From Leucobacter sp. 7(1) (GTDB lineage: Bacteria; Actinomycetota; Actinomycetes; Actinomycetales; Microbacteriaceae): 64,000 nucleotides of DNA. Positions 32,766 to 41,364 of the stretch are shown here, in pieces (position 1 is the stretch's first letter; every line of letters starts with the position of its first letter). The DNA lies in assembly GCF_900163635.1 (NCBI RefSeq), contig NZ_FUID01000052.1:149048-213047 (forward strand). The letters are read 5' to 3'. The position numbers and the translations under genes were made by a program. The notes beneath the pieces were generated by a model. It ran no database searches. It worked only from the letters and a program-made list of their open reading frames with translations, and had not been told where the DNA came from.

Positions 32766-34223
32766 CTATCGCGCGTTCGCTACGGCCCGGCGCTGCTGCA
32801 CCCAGCCCACGACCGTATCAACAACCACGAACCCGGCGAGCGTCCACCCGACAAGTGGGAGCATCACGCCGATGCCAATTGCCCCGAGCAGCACAAGCCC
32901 GATCCCCCACCAGGGGGCACCACGCAGCGTGCCGCGACGCGGCGGCTTTGCGAACTCGAGTGCTGAGGTTCGCGTGGGTCGGCGTCGCCACCACATCAGG
33001 TATCCCAGAACCACGAGCCAGGCGATCCCCACGGCGACGAGGAACAGCACGAGCTGGTTGACAAACCCAAACATCACGCCCATGTGGAGGTCGATCCCCC
33101 ACCGCGTGAGCTTCGCCAGCAGTGAGAATCCGCGGAAGTCCACGCGATCTACAACCTCCATCGTGCTGCCGTTGATCGCCACCGCGTCGGCTTCCGTGGG
33201 GAAGTTCGACTTGATCTCCTTGACGACCCACGCCTGTCCAGGGGCGGAGGGCGGCTCGATCTGGACCTGACTCGCATTCACGTTGATGCGCTGCCCAATC
33301 GCGAGCATCGCGTCAAAGGTGTCGGGGTTCGCCTCACCGCTTGGCGCGGTCGCTGGCGCACCGTGACCGGCGTGTTCGTCGGCCGCGGGTGCGTTCCCGT
33401 CCAGGCTCGTGTCTACCCGGGGTGTGGTCCCGCCCAGGGCCGTACGCACGACACCAACGTTGCCCCCGGCGAACTGCGACCACGTGATCCCTGTGACCGA
33501 GAGGAACAGCGCCCCGAGCAGGACCCACGCCCCGATCGAGGTGTGCCAGCTCAGCGATTTCCTGTATCCGCGGTACTTCCGGTTGGGACGAACGAAGTCC
33601 TTCTTCGTCCGCGACTTCCGGATTCGCACGAGCCAGAGCCCGAATCCGGCGAGTGCGATGATGCCCAGCCAGGAGGCCGCAAGCTCGCTGTAGATCCGAC
33701 CGACCTCCCCGAGGTGGAGCGTGCGGTGCAGGCCCGAGACCCAGGTGCGGAACGGAAGCTCCTCGTTTGAACTGTAGCTGGGCAGATCCCCGCGAATCTC
33801 CCCGGTTGCGGGGTCGACGAATACCGCTCGGGACACCCCCGCATCAAGCGAGGGGTCGGCGAACAACACACGGGTGGTGCGTCCAGATTCCGCCGCGGGC
33901 CGCACAAGCGTGAGTGCCGCGTCGTCTCCGGCGTACTGCTGCGCCGCTCGGATCTGGTCCCCGAGCGACAGTTGAGTGTCACTCGCGGGTGCGCGAAGCG
34001 TCTCGGCGTAGACGACCTGCTCGATTGTCGGCGTGAGCGCGTACAACCCGCCCGAAACCGCTGCGACCAGGATGAACGGGCCGACGAATACGCCAGCGTA
34101 GAAGTGGAGCCGCAGCAGGAGCTGGGCGAACCAACCACGCTGGGGCTTCGCGGACTTTGGGGCAACGGACGGCGCGGCCGCGGGGGCGGGGCCCGGGGCG
34201 GGTACAGACTGTGTCGTGGTCAT
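32766..34223 (-). CDS. PepSY-domain membrane protein (PepSY-associated TM family)
   Basis: Membrane protein of 485 residues with four or five helices. Marks are LLLRLHFYAGVFVGPFILVA near the N-terminus, FRTWVSGLHRTLHLGEVGRI, SWLGIIALAGFGLWLVRIRK, YRKSLSWHTSIGAWVLLGAL with SVTGITWSQFAGGN, and a late RWGIDLHMGVMFGFVNQLVL. This matches the 'iron-regulated/PepSY-TM' family with an extracytoplasmic PepSY region; some members reduce or handle metals. A His/Ala-rich loop (DEHAGHGAPA) could bind metal. It starts 8 bp after the PCu(A)C stop, so the two are co-translated, which points to copper rather than iron (inference). Confidence 0.87.
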   Translation of the reverse strand: MTTTQSVPAPGPAPAAAPSVAPKSAKPQRGWFAQLLLRLHFYAGVFVGPFILVAAVSGGLYALTPTIEQVVYAETLRAPASDTQLSLGDQIRAAQQYAGDDAALTLVRPAAESGRTTRVLFADPSLDAGVSRAVFVDPATGEIRGDLPSYSSNEELPFRTWVSGLHRTLHLGEVGRIYSELAASWLGIIALAGFGLWLVRIRKSRTKKDFVRPNRKYRGYRKSLSWHTSIGAWVLLGALFLSVTGITWSQFAGGNVGVVRTALGGTTPRVDTSLDGNAPAADEHAGHGAPATAPSGEANPDTFDAMLAIGQRINVNASQVQIEPPSAPGQAWVVKEIKSNFPTEADAVAINGSTMEVVDRVDFRGFSLLAKLTRWGIDLHMGVMFGFVNQLVLFLVAVGIAWLVVLGYLMWWRRRPTRTSALEFAKPPRRGTLRGAPWWGIGLVLLGAIGIGVMLPLVGWTLAGFVVVDTVVGWVQQRRAVANAR

Positions 34224-34231
34224 GGCGCGAC

Positions 34232-34804
34232 TCAGTGCTCACTGTGCTCGTCGGCGGGTTCCGAGGTGTCCCCGTCACCACTCTCGTAATTCTCGTTCGC
34301 GCCCGTGTAATCCTTCACGAGTGCGGTGATCTCGGACGTCGATCCGTCCGCGAACTCGAGCGTCAGGACGAGTTCCTCACCGGCGGTGAGAGCCGCGGGC
34401 AGGTCCATCAACATAAAGTGGTTGCCACCCGGTTCGAGGTCGAAGCGACCATTGGCGGGGATCACGAAACCTCCCTCGACCTCGCGCATGACCATCTGTC
34501 CCGACTCGTTCGGGACGGTCTCATGGAGCTCAATCAGGTGGGCGGCCTGCGAGCGGACCGCGACGACGGTCACATTGCTAGCCGTGGTGTTCTGAAGTAC
34601 CCCGAATGCGCCGGTCATGTCACCGGCCGCCGCGGACTTGATCCAGGCGTCGGTCAGCGTCACGGATTTTGCGGCGCTCTGCACCGCAACGGTACTTCCC
34701 GTTGCGGAATTCGGTCCTCCCCCTGGAGCGCAGCCTGCGATCGCGAGCAGCGCGACGCCGAGGGCCGCGGTCAGAGGTATTGTGCGTGAAAACGTGTTCT
34801 TCAT
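34232..34804 (-). CDS. Copper chaperone PCu(A)C family lipoprotein
   Basis: Lipoprotein of 190 residues with signal TIPLTAALGVALLAIAGC (lipobox AIAGC, Cys25). The PCu(A)C domain has DAWIKSAAAGDMTGAFGVLQ, HLIELHET...GQMVM and GNHFMLMDLPAAL. The His and Met residues (H, M, H-x-M) correspond to the Cu(I) site of the family, which delivers copper to cytochrome oxidase or to transporters outside the membrane. The acidic/His C-terminal tail (SEPADEHSEH) is unusual. AAAGG precedes the ATG. The gene is followed immediately by the PepSY gene. Confidence 0.9.
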   Translation of the reverse strand: MKNTFSRTIPLTAALGVALLAIAGCAPGGGPNSATGSTVAVQSAAKSVTLTDAWIKSAAAGDMTGAFGVLQNTTASNVTVVAVRSQAAHLIELHETVPNESGQMVMREVEGGFVIPANGRFDLEPGGNHFMLMDLPAALTAGEELVLTLEFADGSTSEITALVKDYTGANENYESGDGDTSEPADEHSEH

Positions 34805-34960
34805 TGAGTTGTCGCCTTTCAGGCGGTCATGTGCGCAGCGCTGCGACAGAAATGGGCGCAGGCAAACGCCCCGCTGCGGTGACAACCGCAGCGGGCAAGA
34901 ATCAGGGAAGCGGATGGGCGCACGCGCGACACCCGCGTCAGGTACCTGAAGCGGGTGGGG

Positions 34961-35599
34961 TCAGCGAGAGAGCCCGGAAAGGACGGGCGGGCCGCGTCGG
35001 ATCAGCACGGAGGCACGCAGTTGCGCGAGCACCGTCCAGCCGCGGGCCGGCCGAGGCTGCACACGGACCGGAGGGCGTACGGGAACCGCGCGCAGTGGGG
35101 CTTGGAGCCGACGCCCGAGCCAGAGACCAATGCGCTCGGCGAGGACTCGCAGACGATGGATCGTGCGCTCACCTCGGTAGAGGAACAGGATCGTGACTAC
35201 CGCACCGATCGCGTGTGACGCCCACATCACCGTGCTGCCCTGGATCAGCTCCACGGTCTCACCTGAGATCGCGGGGAGGGCGATCGCCATTTGTCCGTGA
35301 TTCTGGTGCGGGCCGCCAGTCGGAACTCCCGCGCCGTTCGAGGGCACCGCCCCCAAAACAAAGAGCGTGTGGAACAGCGTCTGGCTCGCCATGACCGAGA
35401 TCGAAAGCCTGGTCAGCGAGAGTTTACGTCCGGCGAGCAGCACGCACACGAGGAGCGACAACAGCAGCGGGGCCACGATCCCGAGCGGGGCCGGCATCGC
35501 GCCGCCCGCCAAGACGTGTGAGAACAGCGCCGCGTAGGTCGCAATTGTCGCCGCGCACGCGCCCCGCACCAGGTGCGGGAGACGCGAGGCGGTGGTCAT
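34961..35599 (-). CDS. Membrane protein of the copper cluster, unknown
   Basis: Protein of 212 residues with about four helices (ATIATYAALFSHVLAGGAMP, IVAPLLLSLLVCVLLAG, VMASQTLFHTLFVLG, MWASHAIGAVVTILFLYRG). A loop carries the His/Met-rich stretch GGPHQNHGQMAI, a possible copper ligand. The C-terminus is an Arg/Pro-rich cytoplasmic tail. The layout resembles small membrane proteins often found just upstream of PCu(A)C genes in actinobacteria, but I cannot name a family. The ATG at 35599 has no strong ribosome site. Confidence 0.72.
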   Translation of the reverse strand: MTTASRLPHLVRGACAATIATYAALFSHVLAGGAMPAPLGIVAPLLLSLLVCVLLAGRKLSLTRLSISVMASQTLFHTLFVLGAVPSNGAGVPTGGPHQNHGQMAIALPAISGETVELIQGSTVMWASHAIGAVVTILFLYRGERTIHRLRVLAERIGLWLGRRLQAPLRAVPVRPPVRVQPRPARGWTVLAQLRASVLIRRGPPVLSGLSR

Positions 35600-35714
35600 A
35601 CGCCCATTATTCCGTATCGCCGGGGAGGGTGCAGCCGCGTACTGCCAGGTCACACTTCAGACCGGTTTCCCCTCACCGCCGCGCAGGAGATCCACGGGGC
35701 GCGCCCTCAAACGG

Positions 35715-35750
35715 GCAGAAAATCTCCGTCGTAACCGTGAATCTCCGTGG
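35715..35750. repeat. Partial relative of the 73-bp repeat
   Basis: Carries the GAAAATCTCC / GTGAATCTCCG elements of the copies at 32.3-32.7 kb, 3 kb away, at the junction of two other gene ends. Confidence 0.5.
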
Positions 35751-35800
35751 TTCTCGTTCGGGCTCGAACGCACAGCGCGCGGCGCGCGCCGCGCACAGGC

Positions 35801-37021
35801 TCACCCGCGATCGCGCACCACTGCGGCGAGCGCTCGGAAGGCCTGATCAGCGGGATGTGCGTGATCCGGCAGGTTGGACGCGTTCATGTACACCACGATG
35901 CTCGCACCGGACTCGGGGTCGTGGAAGGTGGCCGCGGTGAAGCCGACGCCCTCGCCGTTGTGTCCCAGCCACCCGTTCGTCTCCCCCATGCCCACGGCAT
36001 ACAGGTCGTATGGTGGCTTCTCGATCTCGTGCCCGATCTCCCGCAGTACCTGTGTCTCGGGCTGCAGCAGCGCGCCGGATCCCAGCGTCTCGGCCCACAC
36101 CCGACCGTCATCGAGCGTGGAGAACAGCGACCCTGCTGCCCCCAGGATCGAGGGGTTCTGGTCTTGCGGGGCGAGTTCCCCGGTTTCCGGATCAGGCTGG
36201 TACCCCACGGGATGCGGCTCGGCCCAGTCGACGACGTCTGTGATGTAGTGTGTGCCCCGTTGCCCCAGCGGGTCGAGGATGCGTTTCTGCAGAGCCTCAG
36301 CGTAGGGCTGACCCGTGACTTTTTCGATGACCGCGCCCAGCAGGTTGGTGTTGGCGTTTGTGTACACAAACTCGGTGCCGGGATCAAACTGCGCGGGCTG
36401 GCCGACGACCCCCTGGTTCAGTTCAGCGAGCGTGTAGACGTGTGTCGGATCCTTCGCGAACTCCCTCATGAACGCCTCGGTGACGTAATCGGCGATTCCG
36501 CTCGACATGTTCGCAAGCTGCAGGAGGGTGATCTCGTCACCGTGGGTGACCCCGGGCACGTACGAGTCGAGGGCGTCGTCGAGGCTGAGCTTGCCCTCGT
36601 CCGCGAGTTGGAGCAGCAGGGTCACCGTGTACGACTTGGTGATGCTTCGGATCGGCCAGCTCATGTCTTCGGTTGCGGGTTCCGCGTTCGCCATGTCCGC
36701 GAGCCCCACCGCGGTGGTCCATGACCCCTCACCCGGAATCCAGACCCCGGCGACTGCTCCGGGCACGGAGTACTTCGCCCGTGTCTGTTCGAGGGCGTCG
36801 TCCAGGGCATCCTGCAATTCTTCCGGCAGCGCGCCTGTGGGGGCGCTGGGTCGCTGGATCATACTCGGGCTCGCGGCCGAATCATCCGCTGCCGGATCTG
36901 CGGTTCCGCCGCCGGGTGCACAGCCGCTCAGCGTCGCGCCTCCCACTGCAAGCCCGACTGCGGCGAGCGCCGCAAGCCGCATGATCCGACGCCGCTTCTG
37001 AGCTGTGGTGCTGGTGTACAT
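35801..37021 (-). CDS. Serine hydrolase, class C beta-lactamase/DD-peptidase-like lipoprotein
   Basis: Secreted lipoprotein of 406 residues. The signal LAALAAVGLAVGGATLSGC gives lipobox LSGC (Cys34). The beta-lactamase domain has catalytic SITK (Ser-x-x-Lys), YTNANTN (Tyr-x-Asn) and HNGEGVG (third motif, replacing KTG). The fold is shared by class C beta-lactamases, esterases and D-Ala-D-Ala carboxypeptidases; the HNG third motif fits esterase or R61-type peptidase better than a true beta-lactamase. GGGAG lies 7 nt before the ATG at 37021. A long upstream frame to 37336 is antisense to other DNA and is ignored. Confidence 0.88.
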   Translation of the reverse strand: MYTSTTAQKRRRIMRLAALAAVGLAVGGATLSGCAPGGGTADPAADDSAASPSMIQRPSAPTGALPEELQDALDDALEQTRAKYSVPGAVAGVWIPGEGSWTTAVGLADMANAEPATEDMSWPIRSITKSYTVTLLLQLADEGKLSLDDALDSYVPGVTHGDEITLLQLANMSSGIADYVTEAFMREFAKDPTHVYTLAELNQGVVGQPAQFDPGTEFVYTNANTNLLGAVIEKVTGQPYAEALQKRILDPLGQRGTHYITDVVDWAEPHPVGYQPDPETGELAPQDQNPSILGAAGSLFSTLDDGRVWAETLGSGALLQPETQVLREIGHEIEKPPYDLYAVGMGETNGWLGHNGEGVGFTAATFHDPESGASIVVYMNASNLPDHAHPADQAFRALAAVVRDRG

Positions 37022-37156
37022 GTCCCGGCTCCCTCGCCTCACGGGACACACGATCCATGCGGCGTCAAACCGCGGTAGCGCCCATCCCTGGTGAGAGCAA
37101 TCGTGACACTCGCTCGGCGATCTGACAAGAGCCGATACCCGTGCCAGAGTGAGGGG

Positions 37157-37546
37157 GTGCCACCTCGCCGACGCAATTCCGCAACCCAGTCCGCGGCGAC
37201 CCGCGCCCGCTACGCGACGCGCCGCCGCACGCGACTGGCGCGTGTCGACAACGATCTGACAGATGAGCAGTGGGCGATCCTGCTCGAAGCGTGGGGGTGC
37301 TGCGCGTACTGCCAGGGCACCGGACCGGCCCTGCAACGGGACTGCGTGCAGCCGATCTCCCGTGGCGGGCGCTACACACTCGGGAACGTCGTTCCCGCCT
37401 GTGCGTCATGCAACGCGAGCAAGCACAATTCCGAGGTCACCTCGTGGCTGCGCCGCAAGAAGCTTGATGAGCGCGCCTTCCTGCTGCGCCACGCGACGAT
37501 CCTGCAGCAACTCCTCCCCGACAGTCCCGAGGGCAGCGAGGCCTAA
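37157..37546 (+). CDS. HNH endonuclease
   Basis: Protein of 129 residues. The HNH/zinc-ribbon core is CAYCQGTG...LQRDCVQPISRGGRYTLGNV, then VPACASCNASKHN. The first His of the motif is Asp (RDCVQP), a common variant; Asn and the last His are present, and two Cys pairs bind zinc. A basic N-terminal region (RARYATRRRTRLARVDN) may bind DNA. The start is uncertain; I take the GTG at 37157, while GTG at 37091 would add 22 residues. No restriction or phage gene is nearby, so the target is unknown. Confidence 0.83.
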   Translation: MPPRRRNSATQSAATRARYATRRRTRLARVDNDLTDEQWAILLEAWGCCAYCQGTGPALQRDCVQPISRGGRYTLGNVVPACASCNASKHNSEVTSWLRRKKLDERAFLLRHATILQQLLPDSPEGSEA

Positions 37547-37652
37547 TCTCCGACTGTGCAGGTGGCGTCCCAGCGAGTACCCTGTGGCTGCGGGGCACGA
37601 GCGCGCGGCACACCGCTGCTCGCCGTGAGGGGCGTCACGACAGGAGCGTCGC

Positions 37653-38087
37653 ATGACCGCGTTCACCGCACACCGAATGATCTTGGCACCCCGAGCCCGG
37701 GTGGCCCACGTACTCACGAGCATTGCCGAGCTAGCGGAGTGGAACCCTGCGCTGCTCGGCGTTGCCGCGCCGGATCGTGTCGCCACGATCGGTAGGGAGT
37801 ATCGCGTCACCACCCGAGTTCCCGGGCCGGCGACTCTCCGGTACGCGGAGACGAGCGCCGAGCGTATCGTGTGGGTCCTCACCGTCGTCGGTGGCGTGGA
37901 AGTCGGCGAGTGGGATCTCCAGGACGCCCGGCTCCCCGACACTTCCGACTCTGGCACGCAAGTTGACTCCGGCTCCACGGTGGTGACCCATACTGTGCGA
38001 CACTCGGGTCTCCTCCTGCGGGCGCTCCGCTCGGCAATGCGCCCAGTCCCAGCGCTCAGACTTGACCGGCTTGCCGACCGCCTGTGA
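37653..38087 (+). CDS. SRPBCC family protein
   Basis: Protein of 144 residues with a START-like helix-grip fold: MILAPRARVAHVLTSIAELA, EWNPALLGVA, YRVTTRVPGPATLRYAETSA and a C-terminal helix with ALRLDRLADRL. AGGAG lies 6 nt before the ATG. It converges with a TetR gene. It differs from the SRPBCC protein at 9764 and the ligand is unknown. Confidence 0.82.
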   Translation: MTAFTAHRMILAPRARVAHVLTSIAELAEWNPALLGVAAPDRVATIGREYRVTTRVPGPATLRYAETSAERIVWVLTVVGGVEVGEWDLQDARLPDTSDSGTQVDSGSTVVTHTVRHSGLLLRALRSAMRPVPALRLDRLADRL

Positions 38088-38124
38088 CTCACGAAACCGA
38101 GTGGTTGTCCGCGCCCCCGGGACC

Positions 38125-38748
38125 TCAGGTGACGCCGGTGGCCCCGAGGATCGTCGCGAGTCGCGCCCGTTCAGTGGCGTAGTCGCCGAGGTCAAGGGGG
38201 AAATCCCCGCGGTATTCGCTGGCATCACGCAGGAGGGCATTGCCCACAGCGAGCGCGAGCCTGACGGACATGTCTGCCTCGCGCTCGCTCGGAACTCCCG
38301 GCAAGCGCGCCTGGTCTGGGTGTGCGTCGAGCCACCGGGCCAGGACTCGCGCGAGCCGTTTCCGGCTTTCTGCATGGGCGTGGATCACGGGCCGGCCGAC
38401 GCCCGCTTCTCGCAGGAATAGTGCGACGCGTTGGGGGCCAACTAAGCTCGGCTCGCCGCCCTGCACGGACTCGACGATCAACTCGAGTGCGGCGAGGACG
38501 AGGTCGTCCGGGTGCGCGCTCAACACGTGTTCCGCTCGTGCGGGATCGAATGTGAAGGGGCTGCCGAAGATCGCGTGTTCGAGCGAAGCGAAGTAATTGA
38601 AGAACGTGCTGCGCGACACCATGACCGTCTCACACACCCGGTCCACGGTGACCGCGCTCACCCCCTCCTCGACTGCGAGAGTGACGGCGGCGTGTTCGAG
38701 CCGCTCGTGCGTCTGCCGCCGCTTCCGTTCACGGAGCCCCTCAGGCAT
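38125..38748 (-). CDS. TetR-family regulator
   Basis: Regulator of 207 residues. The HTH is VSAVTVDRVCETVMVSRSTF followed by FNYFASLEHAIFG; the helical C-terminal part is variable. GGAGGG lies 7 nt before the ATG. It resembles AcrR-type repressors of lipid or efflux genes. No transporter adjoins it; the SRPBCC gene (convergent) and the DUF3788-like gene (upstream, same strand) are the only neighbours, so its target is unclear. Confidence 0.86.
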   Translation of the reverse strand: MPEGLRERKRRQTHERLEHAAVTLAVEEGVSAVTVDRVCETVMVSRSTFFNYFASLEHAIFGSPFTFDPARAEHVLSAHPDDLVLAALELIVESVQGGEPSLVGPQRVALFLREAGVGRPVIHAHAESRKRLARVLARWLDAHPDQARLPGVPSEREADMSVRLALAVGNALLRDASEYRGDFPLDLGDYATERARLATILGATGVT

Positions 38749-38820
38749 CAGCGCCCCTCCAACGCGCCATCTGGGCACCGCGCCACACAACCGGGTGTCG
38801 GACCGAAGCCCGGGCTCGCG

Positions 38821-39231
38821 CTACTCCCCCTTCGTGGCAAGCACTCGCAGTGCCACATCCGCGTCGCCCTCGGCGCGGAGCTCCAGGTGCACCGGGAGCA
38901 GCCGCCCCAGCACAGGGGCGGTCGAGACCCAGGCGCAGCCGGGGATTGCCGCGAGCTGTGTCCGGTATCGCTCCGCGAAATAGCAGGTGACCGTCGCATA
39001 CCCTTCGCGAAGCGCGAGCCAAGCTAAATTCTTGGTGCCACGCTGCACCCGGCAGAGCCACCCGCCGTCCAAATAGTACTTCCAGGACACCTGCACGGCC
39101 GGGGAAAGCTCCGCGCAACCAGCGAGGAGTCGGTCCCACGCGGGAACGGCGGGGCCGAGCAGCCGAACAATTCGTTCCTCGCCCGGAGGGCCGTCGGTCC
39201 TTCCACCTGCAACGTACGCGGTGAACTGCAC
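38821..39231 (-). CDS. DUF3788-like protein
   Basis: Protein of 136 residues with the pattern VSWKYYLDGGWLCRVQRGTK then NLAWLALREGYATVTCYF. This is typical of DUF3788, a small cytoplasmic family of unknown function related to YdhG/DUF1801-like proteins. The GTG at 39231 is chosen because GGAGGAG lies close before it; a longer frame reaches 39267. It runs in the same direction as the TetR gene 72 bp downstream. Confidence 0.72.
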   Translation of the reverse strand: MQFTAYVAGGRTDGPPGEERIVRLLGPAVPAWDRLLAGCAELSPAVQVSWKYYLDGGWLCRVQRGTKNLAWLALREGYATVTCYFAERYRTQLAAIPGCAWVSTAPVLGRLLPVHLELRAEGDADVALRVLATKGE

Positions 39232-39377
39232 GGTCTCCTCCTCGCGGTGCGGGAGCTCCTCGCGCACCCGGTGTCTCGCAAATCAGTATCCCAATCCCTC
39301 GCGCGTGAGAGGCTCCCCACCATGAGGGTGCAGTAGTGGGCCGCGGGGAATCCAGCGTCCCGCGGCCGCTACTGTCA

Positions 39378-39415
39378 CCGGCCGCGTGTCTCTTCGACGG
39401 AGACCCCGTGGCCGG
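39378..39415 (-). terminator. Hairpin after the Ig-like surface protein gene
   Basis: CCGGCC..GTCTC pairs with GAGAC..GGCCGG around TTCGAC, with a small internal bulge. It lies 31 bp beyond the stop of the minus-strand gene. Confidence 0.5.
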
Positions 39416-39445
39416 AACACAGCAGCGGACGCGGAACACTGTGGA

Positions 39446-41146
39446 CTAGCTCCGGCGTCGCGCGGACAGGATCAGCGCGGCGGCCCCGCCCAGGAGCGCG
39501 AGACCACCGAGCAGCACCGGTGTGGCCCCTTGTCCGCCGGTCGTCGCGAGCGCAGCGGGCCGCACCGCCGTATCGCTCGGCTTCGCATGCGGCTTCGGCT
39601 GTGGCTTGTCGTCGGGCTTCACCGCGTCATCCGGCTTCACCGCGTCATCCGGCGTGGTGTCCGCGGTCACGGTCACCACGACGGTTGCGGCGCTCCGCAG
39701 CAGCTGCGGCGATCCGGGGGTGAATCGCAGCTCAACCTCGTGCGCTCCGACAGGGAGTCCGGCAAGGACAACGGTTCCAGTCCCCTCCTCGAGGGAAACT
39801 GGATCGCCAAGCGGCTGCACGCCCACGTACGCCTGCACAGTGCCCGCGGGGAGATCGATGGGGGCATCGGAGCGGTTCTCGGATCCACCGTTGCCAGTAC
39901 CATCCTCACCAGATCCGGCGTCGACGATTTGCGCCGTCACGTCAACCTGCGCGGGCCGAGTTGGGGTACCCCGCAGTTCGATGGCGTGAGGCGTGAGGGC
40001 GGTCTCTACCCCCAAGATCCGCAGCGCAGCGGGAACGCTCGCGGAGTCAGCAAAGCCGTCTCCCGGCACGAACCGAGCGGTCAGCTCGTGTGCACCGAGC
40101 ATGAGTTCCGCAGGGTTCAGCGTGAAGACCGCAAGGGCCGTGCCGGGTGCCGTCTCTGCGTCCGTACCGAGCTGGCCCGTATGCACGATTCCCTCGTCAA
40201 CCAAGAACTCGACGGCACCGCGTGGCACCGTAGTGCCGTCCGCCGACTGCACAGTCGCGGTCAGCGCGACAGCGCCGTCCGCACGGATCTGCGGCGCGGA
40301 GAGTGCGAGCGTCGTGGCCGTCTCCAGAACATCCCCCGTGAAGGTCGAGAACGGGGAGGAGGAGTTCGCGTAGTTGCCGCGGCTATCGCCCATGTAGGCG
40401 ACGCTCAAGTTGGTGGTCCCCCAGGGCACGACCACATCGTCAAACACAACCGAACCGTCGGCTGCGAGGTCGAGCGTCATCAGCGGTGAGCCGTTTGCGA
40501 GCAGCACGGCCGATCCGTCGAGCCCGTCAGGGTCGGGGCCCTGACGGTCCGCGCTGACCCGCGCGGACACGTCGATCGGGGCCTCGATTGTGGCGGAGGC
40601 GGGTGCACTCGTGATCTGCGTCTGGGTGCTGATCTGCGCAACACTGAATGCCGTCGGATCACTCGCCGAAGCGAGCGCGTCGGCCGTTCCCGCGAACCGG
40701 GCCACAAGTTCGTGGCTCCCCGCGGCGGGTGTGAGCACGAGCGGGATGAGGGTGCCGTACTTCCCGGAACCGAAATAGATCAGTGGGCTCTGCCCGACTA
40801 CCACTCCGTCGAGTTCAAAGCTCACGAGTTCACCGCTGAGCAGCGCTGGCCCGTTGAGAGTGACCACAGCCGAGGCGACAAGCAGTTCTCCCACGCGAGT
40901 CGGACTGACTCCGATGTTGAGTGCCGTGCTCGTGGTGACCGCTGCGGCAGCTTCGGCGACAGACTCGGCCTGTTGTGGGAGCGGAGCGGCCTGGGCGGCG
41001 TTCGCTGTGGCGAGCCCAGCGCCGCTGAGAGCCAGCGTTGCCGCAAGGGCGAGCCCCAGGGGGCGCCGGGGCGCTTCGCGCCGCGTTCCGGTGTGGAGAG
41101 GATCCGCTGCGTTGTCGGATCGAAAGCTTCGGGGTAACTTAATCAC
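39446..41146 (-). CDS. Ig-like repeat surface protein with LATTG sorting signal
   Basis: Secreted protein of 566 residues. The signal peptide PLGLALAATLALSGAGLATA ends near AQA. It is followed by four to five Ig-like domains of about 95 residues, each with a TTLxL/GxVxF...G.H.L.A.F pattern (for example AAGSHELVARFAG, LGAHELTARFVPG, VGAHEVELRFTPG). A Lys/Pro/Asp-rich wall spacer (KPDDAVKPDDKPQPKPHAKP) precedes LATTG, a hydrophobic helix and ARRRS. LATTG fits the LAxTG signal of class E sortases. The GTG start has no ribosome site and sits where a leaderless transcript would begin. It is probably a cell-surface adhesin or scaffold; ligand unknown. Confidence 0.87.
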   Translation of the reverse strand: MIKLPRSFRSDNAADPLHTGTRREAPRRPLGLALAATLALSGAGLATANAAQAAPLPQQAESVAEAAAAVTTSTALNIGVSPTRVGELLVASAVVTLNGPALLSGELVSFELDGVVVGQSPLIYFGSGKYGTLIPLVLTPAAGSHELVARFAGTADALASASDPTAFSVAQISTQTQITSAPASATIEAPIDVSARVSADRQGPDPDGLDGSAVLLANGSPLMTLDLAADGSVVFDDVVVPWGTTNLSVAYMGDSRGNYANSSSPFSTFTGDVLETATTLALSAPQIRADGAVALTATVQSADGTTVPRGAVEFLVDEGIVHTGQLGTDAETAPGTALAVFTLNPAELMLGAHELTARFVPGDGFADSASVPAALRILGVETALTPHAIELRGTPTRPAQVDVTAQIVDAGSGEDGTGNGGSENRSDAPIDLPAGTVQAYVGVQPLGDPVSLEEGTGTVVLAGLPVGAHEVELRFTPGSPQLLRSAATVVVTVTADTTPDDAVKPDDAVKPDDKPQPKPHAKPSDTAVRPAALATTGGQGATPVLLGGLALLGGAAALILSARRRS

Positions 41147-41152
41147 AATCCA

Positions 41153-41182
41153 ACATTAGACTAAGTTCATTGATGGTGTCAC
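41153..41182 (-). promoter_or_regulatory. Predicted leaderless promoter of the Ig-like gene
   Basis: On the minus strand GTGACA (41182-41177), 18-bp spacer, TAATGT (41158-41153). The predicted start falls at the GTG codon at 41146. Confidence 0.4.
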
Positions 41183-41326
41183 GTCGTTTTTCAACACGGC
41201 TCGCACCGCGGTCACAAAAGGCATCACGTCCGTCGAGGCCCTCGCGACTCACGCCCCCAACCTGACCGGATCGTCCAAGGTCCCGCCGCGCAGGTGCATG
41301 GATGATCCCGACCGCGGCTGCCAGAG

Positions 41327-41350
41327 TGAGGTAAGGCTACACTTACCTCA
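41327..41350. promoter_or_regulatory. DtxR/IdeR-like iron box upstream of the second SIP gene
   Basis: Perfect 9-bp arms TGAGGTAAG / CTTACCTCA around GCTACA, ending 14 bp before the ATG. Fourteen of 19 positions match the DtxR consensus, the clearest iron box in the window. Confidence 0.7.
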
Positions 41351-41364
41351 AGCACTGGAGCCCC

